A DNA stretch of 64,000 nucleotides from contig NZ_AAMY01000007.1 in NCBI RefSeq assembly GCF_000152905.1, positions 62,001 through 126,000 on the forward strand. The letters run 5' to 3'. Source of the DNA: Nitrobacter sp. Nb-311A. GTDB lineage: Bacteria; Pseudomonadota; Alphaproteobacteria; Rhizobiales; Xanthobacteraceae. Made by a program: the position numbers and the translations under genes. Each line of letters opens with the position of its first letter. The first letter of the stretch is position 1. Positions 59,488 to 64,000 of the stretch are shown one piece after another. The notes beneath the pieces were generated by a model that searched no databases, had not been told where the DNA came from, and saw only the letters and a list, made by a program, of their open reading frames with translations.

Positions 59488-60711
59488 TCACCCGCCTTCG
59501 CGTGAAACCGGACGAACCCCCTTCGCCATCCTTCCCGCCAGCCCATCCAGCGTACCCGCCAGATCGGCCTCCACCGCCGCCGCCTCGATATCCACCACGC
59601 GATAGCCGCGTTCGGCCAGCCACGCCCCTCGCGCGGCGCGGTCTTTTGCGATGGCATCGCTCTCGTTCGCGTTCACCAGTTCGATCGCGATGCGCTGCAC
59701 GAACGACACGAAATCCGGGATGTGCCGCCCGACCGGGGTCTGACGCTTGAACTGGCCGGCAAAGCGGCGATCGCGCGTCAGCGCTTGCCACAGGATACGC
59801 TCGGCATCGGTGGGATTTCGCCTGAGCAGCCGCGCCAGCCCGCGCACCGTGCTGCTGCTGTCCACGGAAGCCCCTCCCGGCCCCTGCTCGGCCAGCAGCG
59901 CCCGCAGCCGCGTCGCCTGCGCGCCGTCGAGGACGCCGCCCTTGGCCGGTCCCTTGCGCCCTTCCGCGATCGCCATCACCACGCCGTGCAGCGTGTGCAT
60001 GTCCTGCTTGGTCGGCTCCATGCGGGTGAAGATGTTGCGCAGATTGACCAGCATGGTGTCGCGCTTTTCCGGCGGGCGGAGGAATTCGACCTTGTCGAGT
60101 TCGCTGACGAGATTGTCGAAGAACGCCTGCATCTGATGTTGCGAGGCCCGCTCCGAGCGCTCCGGCATCGCGAACGGCAATTCGCCCCGCGTCACCAGCT
60201 TGAACCATTCGTAACCCATCAGCAGCACGGCCTGCGCCAGGTTGAGCGAGGCGAAACCGGGATTGACGGGATAGGTGATGATGCGGTCGGCCATCGCCAC
60301 CTCCTCGTTCAACAGGCCGGCGCGCTCGCGGCCGAACAGGATGCCGACATGACCCCCGGCCGCGATCTGCGCCGTCGCCTCGACCGCCGCCGCTTCCGGG
60401 GCCACCACGGGCTTGGCCTGATCGTGGGCGCGCGCGGTGGTCGCAAACAGCAGCGTACAGTCGGCGACCGCCTCGGCCACGGTGTCAAACAGTTCGACGC
60501 GCGAGAGGATGTGGTCGGCGCCCGCCGCCGCGCGCTGCGCCGCGATGTTGGGCCAACCGTCGCGCGGATTGACGATGCGCAGCCGCGTCAGGGCGAAATT
60601 GCCCATGGCGCGCGCCGCCATGCCGATGTTCTCGCCGAGCTGCGGCTCGATCAGAATCACGGTGGGGCCGACGACGTCGATGCCGGTTTTCGTCCTGTCG
60701 GTGCCGGACAT
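59488..60711 (-). CDS. trmJ: TrmJ-type RNA methyltransferase fused to a DUF559 domain
   Basis: 407 residues. Residues about 12-255 are a SpoU/TrmJ methyltransferase: V-I-L-I-E-P-Q-L-G-E-N-I-G-M-A-A-R-A-M, G-I-L-F-G-R-E-R-A-G-L and N-L-A-Q-A-V motifs form the knotted SAM site; TrmJ 2'-O-methylates tRNA position 32. Residues about 292-395 are a second domain, A-R-L-L-R-R-N-P-T-D-A-E-R-I-L-W then H-I-P-D-F-V-S-F and I-A-I-E-L-V, matching DUF559/Vsr-like endonuclease folds. The usual D-G-G-Q-H after I-E-L is V-N-A-N-E here, so catalysis is doubtful. SD GAGG before ATG. Confidence 0.85.
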   Translation of the reverse strand: MSGTDRTKTGIDVVGPTVILIEPQLGENIGMAARAMGNFALTRLRIVNPRDGWPNIAAQRAAAGADHILSRVELFDTVAEAVADCTLLFATTARAHDQAKPVVAPEAAAVEATAQIAAGGHVGILFGRERAGLLNEEVAMADRIITYPVNPGFASLNLAQAVLLMGYEWFKLVTRGELPFAMPERSERASQHQMQAFFDNLVSELDKVEFLRPPEKRDTMLVNLRNIFTRMEPTKQDMHTLHGVVMAIAEGRKGPAKGGVLDGAQATRLRALLAEQGPGGASVDSSSTVRGLARLLRRNPTDAERILWQALTRDRRFAGQFKRQTPVGRHIPDFVSFVQRIAIELVNANESDAIAKDRAARGAWLAERGYRVVDIEAAAVEADLAGTLDGLAGRMAKGVRPVSREGG

Positions 60712-61015
60712 CTGCCTCGTCTTTCAATTCAAGCTGAGAGTCTGGTTCAAGGGCGCTGCTGCCCAGGTCTTCGATCGCGCCTTTATCACTTTTTCTCAAG
60801 TCAAATAATGAGCTTATGAAGTCAGCTTGAATTTCCGGCGGAAGATGAGGATTGCTCGCCAAAATATGGAGATGGACTTGCCGGCGAAGGGCCGGAATGT
60901 CTGGAAATCAGCGCCGTCATGCGGCCGGCTCGGCTTCCGCCTGCGCCGTCGCGATGTTATAGCCCGGGCCATCTCCTTCCGAAGCGCAGCTATTTCCGAA
61001 AAGGCCCGATCCCCC
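60712..61015. other. Divergent spacer between trmJ and icd
   Basis: About 300 bases. The icd frame is open through part of it, but the protein there has no family resemblance. I saw no strong promoter by eye. No repeat. Confidence 0.4.
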
Positions 61016-62233
61016 ATGGCAAAAATCAAGGTGACCAATCCCGTCGTCGATCTCGACGGCGACGAGATGACCCGGATCATCTGGAAATACATCAAGGACA
61101 AGCTCATTCATCCGTTCCTGGATATCGAGCTGATGTATTTCGACCTGGGGATGGAGTTTCGCGACGAGACCGACGATCGGATCACGGTCGAGGCCGCCAA
61201 CGCCATCAAGAAGGTCGGCGTCGGCGTGAAGTGCGCCACCATCACCCCGGACGAGGCCCGGGTGAAGGAATTCGGCCTCAAGCATATGTGGAAGTCGCCG
61301 AACGGCACCATCCGCAATATCCTTGGCGGCGTGATCTTCCGCGAGCCGATCATTTGCAAGAACGTGCCCCGCCTCGTCCCGGGCTGGACCAAGCCGATCA
61401 TCATCGGCCGCCACGCCTACGGCGACCAGTACCGCGCCACCGACATCAGGTTCCCGGGCAAGGGAACGCTGAGCATGAAGTTCGTCGGCGAGGACGGGAC
61501 GGTAATCGAGCGCGAGGTATTCAAGACGCCCGGCCCCGGAGTCGCGATGGAAATGTATAATCTCGACGATTCCATCGTCGATTTCGCGCGCGCCTCGTTC
61601 AATTACGGCCTGCTGCGCGGCTACCCGGTCTACCTCTCCACCAAGAACACTATCCTCAAGGTCTATGACGGCCGCTTCAAGGATATCTTCCAGGATATCT
61701 ACGACCGGGAGTTCAAGACACAGTTCGAGGCCCGCAAGCTGACCTATGAGCATCGTCTGATCGACGATATGGTGGCCTCGGCGCTGAAATGGTCCGGCGG
61801 CTATGTCTGGGCCTGCAAGAACTACGACGGCGACGTGCAGTCGGACACGGTGGCGCAAGGCTACGGCTCGCTCGGCCTGATGACCTCGGTGCTGCTGACG
61901 CCGGACGGCCAGACCGTCGAGGCGGAAGCCGCCCATGGCACCGTGACGCGGCACTATCGCGAGCATCAGAAGGGCAAGGAAACGTCAACGAATTCGATCG
62001 CCTCTATCTTCGCCTGGACCCGCGGCCTGTCGCATCGCGCCAAGCTCGACGACAATGAGGCGCTGGCGAATTTCGCGACCACGCTGGAGAAGGTCTGCGT
62101 CGACACCGTCGAGGCCGGCTTTATGACCAAGGACCTCGCGCTTCTGGTCGGCCCCGACCAGCGCTGGCTCTCGACCACCGGCTTCCTCGACAAGGTGGCC
62201 GACAACCTGACCAAGGCGATGGCGGTGGCTTAA
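61016..62233 (+). CDS. icd: NADP-dependent isocitrate dehydrogenase
   Basis: TCA-cycle enzyme making 2-oxoglutarate and NADPH. 405 residues from the ATG at 61016 ([20 protein letters not shown]), the eukaryote-like dimeric type usual in rhizobia. K-S-P-N-G-T-I-R-N (substrate), the Mg-binding D-D-M-V-A and the nucleotide loop [10 protein letters not shown] are visible. An upstream in-frame ATG at 60827 is rejected because its extension is not conserved-looking. It converges on alaS across a palindromic repeat. Confidence 0.97.
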   Translation: MAKIKVTNPVVDLDGDEMTRIIWKYIKDKLIHPFLDIELMYFDLGMEFRDETDDRITVEAANAIKKVGVGVKCATITPDEARVKEFGLKHMWKSPNGTIRNILGGVIFREPIICKNVPRLVPGWTKPIIIGRHAYGDQYRATDIRFPGKGTLSMKFVGEDGTVIEREVFKTPGPGVAMEMYNLDDSIVDFARASFNYGLLRGYPVYLSTKNTILKVYDGRFKDIFQDIYDREFKTQFEARKLTYEHRLIDDMVASALKWSGGYVWACKNYDGDVQSDTVAQGYGSLGLMTSVLLTPDGQTVEAEAAHGTVTRHYREHQKGKETSTNSIASIFAWTRGLSHRAKLDDNEALANFATTLEKVCVDTVEAGFMTKDLALLVGPDQRWLSTTGFLDKVADNLTKAMAVA

Positions 62234-62268
62234 AGCATTTCGCTTCCGATTGAATCAGGAGCGGAGCT
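62234..62268. repeat. Palindromic repeat, type II
   Basis: AGCATTTCGCTTCCGATTGA continuing to ATCAGGAGCGGAGCTTG immediately follows the icd stop codon, in the 70-base convergent gap to alaS. It is a likely 3'-end structure for both transcripts. Confidence 0.7.
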
Positions 62269-62303
62269 TGAGATTGTTGTTCTGACTTGTATTCGCAGAC
62301 CGG

Positions 62304-64000
62304 TTACGCGCCCATCGCCGCGGCGATAGCGTCGAGCGCCGCGCTCGCCTTTGCCCCATCGGGACCGCCGGCCTGCGCCATGTCCGGCTTGCCGCCGCCG
62401 CCCTTGCCGCCAAGCACCTCGGATGCCTTGCGCACAAGATCGACCGCCGAGAAGCGGGTTACCAGATCGGGGGTCACGCCGACGACGACGCTGGCCTTGC
62501 CGTCGCCGCTGGTCGCGACCAGCGCGACGACGCCCGAGCCGAGTTGCTTCTTGCCCTGATCCGCGAGGCTCTTGAGATCCTTGATCTCGATGCCTTCGAC
62601 CGAACGCGCCATCAGCTTGATGCCGCCGACATCGCGCACGCCCGTCGCCGCACCGGAGGATGCGCTCGCGGCCCCTCCTCCCATGGCGAGCTTCTTGCGG
62701 GCCTCTGATAATTCGCGCTCGAGCTTCTTGCGCTCCTCCACCAGCGCCGCGATCCGCGCCGGCATGTCGTCGAGCGAGGTACGTAGCTCGCCAGCCGCTG
62801 TCTTCGCCAGCTGGATGGCGTCGTTGGCGTGATGGCGCGCTCGATGCCCGGTGAGCGCCTCGATCCGGCGCACGCCGGACGCCACCGCGCTTTCGCTGAT
62901 CACCGAGATCAGGCCGATATCGCCGGTGCGCTTCACATGAGTGCCGCCGCAGAGTTCAACCGACCAGCCGAGCGCATTGCTCGGCGCGCCCTGCCGTCCC
63001 GCGCCGCCCATGGACACCACGCGCACCTCGTCGCCGTACTTCTCGCCGAACAGCGCCCGCGCGCCCGCCTCGCGCGCGTCGTCAACCGCCATCAGCCGCG
63101 TCGTCACCTCGCCGTTCTCCAGCACGACATCATTGGCGATGTCCTCGATCCGGCGCAGTTCGTCGCCGCTGATCGGCTTGTTGTGGGCGAAATCGAAGCG
63201 TAGTCGCTCGGGCGCGACCAGCGAGCCGCGCTGCGCGATGTGATCGCCGAGCACCTGCCGCAGCGCCTCGTGCAGCAGATGGGTCGCGGAATGGTTGGCG
63301 CGGATTGCCGCGCGGCGGTCGTGATCGACCTCCAGCGCCAGCGCCATACCGGGCGCAAGAACGCCCTGCTCAACGATGCCGAGATGCACGAACAGATCGC
63401 CCGCTTTCTTCTGCGTGTCGGTGACACGAAAGCACACGCCATCAGCAGTGAGAGCGCCGGTGTCGCCGACCTGGCCACCGGATTCCCCATAGAACGGCGT
63501 CTGGTTCAGAACGATGGCCCCGCTCTCGCCGGCTTTGAGAATGTCGGTTTCCTTGCCATCCTGCACGAGCGCAACGACGACGCCTTCGGCACTCTCGGTC
63601 TCATAACCGAGAAACTCGGTGGCGCCGAGTTTCTCGCGTAATGGAAACCAGATCGACTCGGCCGCAGCCTCGCCCGAACCCGACCAGGACGCCCGCGCCT
63701 TGGCCTTCTGCTGCTCCATCGCGTCGGTGAACGACGCCAGATCCACGCCGATGCCGCGCGCGCGCAGCGCGTCCTGGGTAAGATCGAGCGGAAAGCCGTA
63801 GGTATCGTACAGCGTGAACGCGGTCTCGCCGTCGAACATGTCGCCCTTCTTCAGCGACGCACTCTTCTCATCCAGAATGGAGAGCCCGCGATCCAGCGTC
63901 TTGCGGAAACGCGTTTCCTCAAGCCGCAACGTTTCTTCGATCAGCGACCGCGCGCGCTGCAATTCGGGATAGGCCTCGCCCATCTCGCGCACCAGCACAC
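62304..64000 (-). CDS. alaS: Alanyl-tRNA synthetase (5' part outside window)
   Basis: Charges tRNA-Ala. About 565 residues are visible, covering the end of the aminoacylation domain, the editing domain and the C-terminal dimerisation (DHHA1) domain. The editing zinc motifs H-S-A-T-H-L-L-H and C-G-G-T-H are intact. The C-terminal domain ends in [18 protein letters not shown], then A-M-G-A. The catalytic N-terminus and start codon are beyond position 64000. Confidence 0.97.
   Translation of the reverse strand, partial: VLVREMGEAYPELQRARSLIEETLRLEETRFRKTLDRGLSILDEKSASLKKGDMFDGETAFTLYDTYGFPLDLTQDALRARGIGVDLASFTDAMEQQKAKARASWSGSGEAAAESIWFPLREKLGATEFLGYETESAEGVVVALVQDGKETDILKAGESGAIVLNQTPFYGESGGQVGDTGALTADGVCFRVTDTQKKAGDLFVHLGIVEQGVLAPGMALALEVDHDRRAAIRANHSATHLLHEALRQVLGDHIAQRGSLVAPERLRFDFAHNKPISGDELRRIEDIANDVVLENGEVTTRLMAVDDAREAGARALFGEKYGDEVRVVSMGGAGRQGAPSNALGWSVELCGGTHVKRTGDIGLISVISESAVASGVRRIEALTGHRARHHANDAIQLAKTAAGELRTSLDDMPARIAALVEERKKLERELSEARKKLAMGGGAASASSGAATGVRDVGGIKLMARSVEGIEIKDLKSLADQGKKQLGSGVVALVATSGDGKASVVVGVTPDLVTRFSAVDLVRKASEVLGGKGGGGKPDMAQAGGPDGAKASAALDAIAAAMGA

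Noticed and set aside
58751-60208. 485-codon extension of the cynS frame upstream through the trmJ gene
   Set aside because: The extra 319 codons overlap trmJ in another frame on the same strand; cyanase begins at the ATG after GGAG near 59251.

Overview
The window is a stretch of an alphaproteobacterial chromosome from the Nitrobacteraceae/Bradyrhizobiaceae (Nitrobacter, Rhodopseudomonas, Bradyrhizobium and relatives). Nitrobacter is a reasonable guess, not a proof. The evidence is the protein sequences, the high GC content, the fusion of the str and S10 ribosomal clusters, an F1-ATPase zeta (DUF1476) gene, and dispersed palindromic repeats typical of this family.

Region 1 (1-26.3 kb) is the transcription/translation supercluster. 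It reads right to left: trnW, secE, nusG, rplK, rplA // rplJ, rplL // rpoB, rpoC // rpsL, rpsG, fusA, tuf, rpsJ, rplC, rplD, rplW, rplB (runs off the left edge). The double slashes mark long spacers holding hairpins, terminators or repeats, so it is probably several transcription units. A 5 kb accessory patch separates rpoC from rpsL (PilZ protein, FAD oxidoreductase, GNAT acyltransferase, Crp/Fnr regulator, small His-tailed protein). Upstream of trnW, exactly where a second EF-Tu gene sits in many proteobacteria, is an 84-bp decayed tuf fragment, and beside it an intact IS21-family element (26636-29113) without an obvious target duplication.

Region 2 (29-47.5 kb) is mixed. It holds a ribbon-helix-helix protein, a beta-barrel outer-membrane protein, a lipoprotein, a His-rich secreted peptide, nadK, a receiver/Hpt phosphorelay pair, a DUF2336 protein, a lytic transglycosylase, hisI, folE, an IscU-like scaffold, a periplasmic ClpP-like protein, yidD, a patatin phospholipase, a CBS protein, a rhomboid protease, a diguanylate cyclase with product-inhibition site, and a PAS_5 protein. 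The DUF2336 gene has apparently absorbed a palindromic repeat element in frame and also carries a pentapeptide tandem repeat.

Region 3 (47.7-64 kb) is mostly housekeeping: murI, rpsD, a PepSY protein, grxD, egtB-egtD (ergothioneine), bolA, the purine operon purC, purS, purQ, [DUF6998], purL, the DUF1476 gene, cynS (cyanase), trmJ fused to a DUF559 nuclease-like domain, icd and alaS (cut by the right edge). The most unusual points are the AT-richer DUF6998 gene lodged between purQ and purL with four-base overlaps on both sides, the TrmJ-DUF559 fusion, the repeat captured inside the DUF2336 coding sequence, and the EF-Tu remnant at its ancestral locus.
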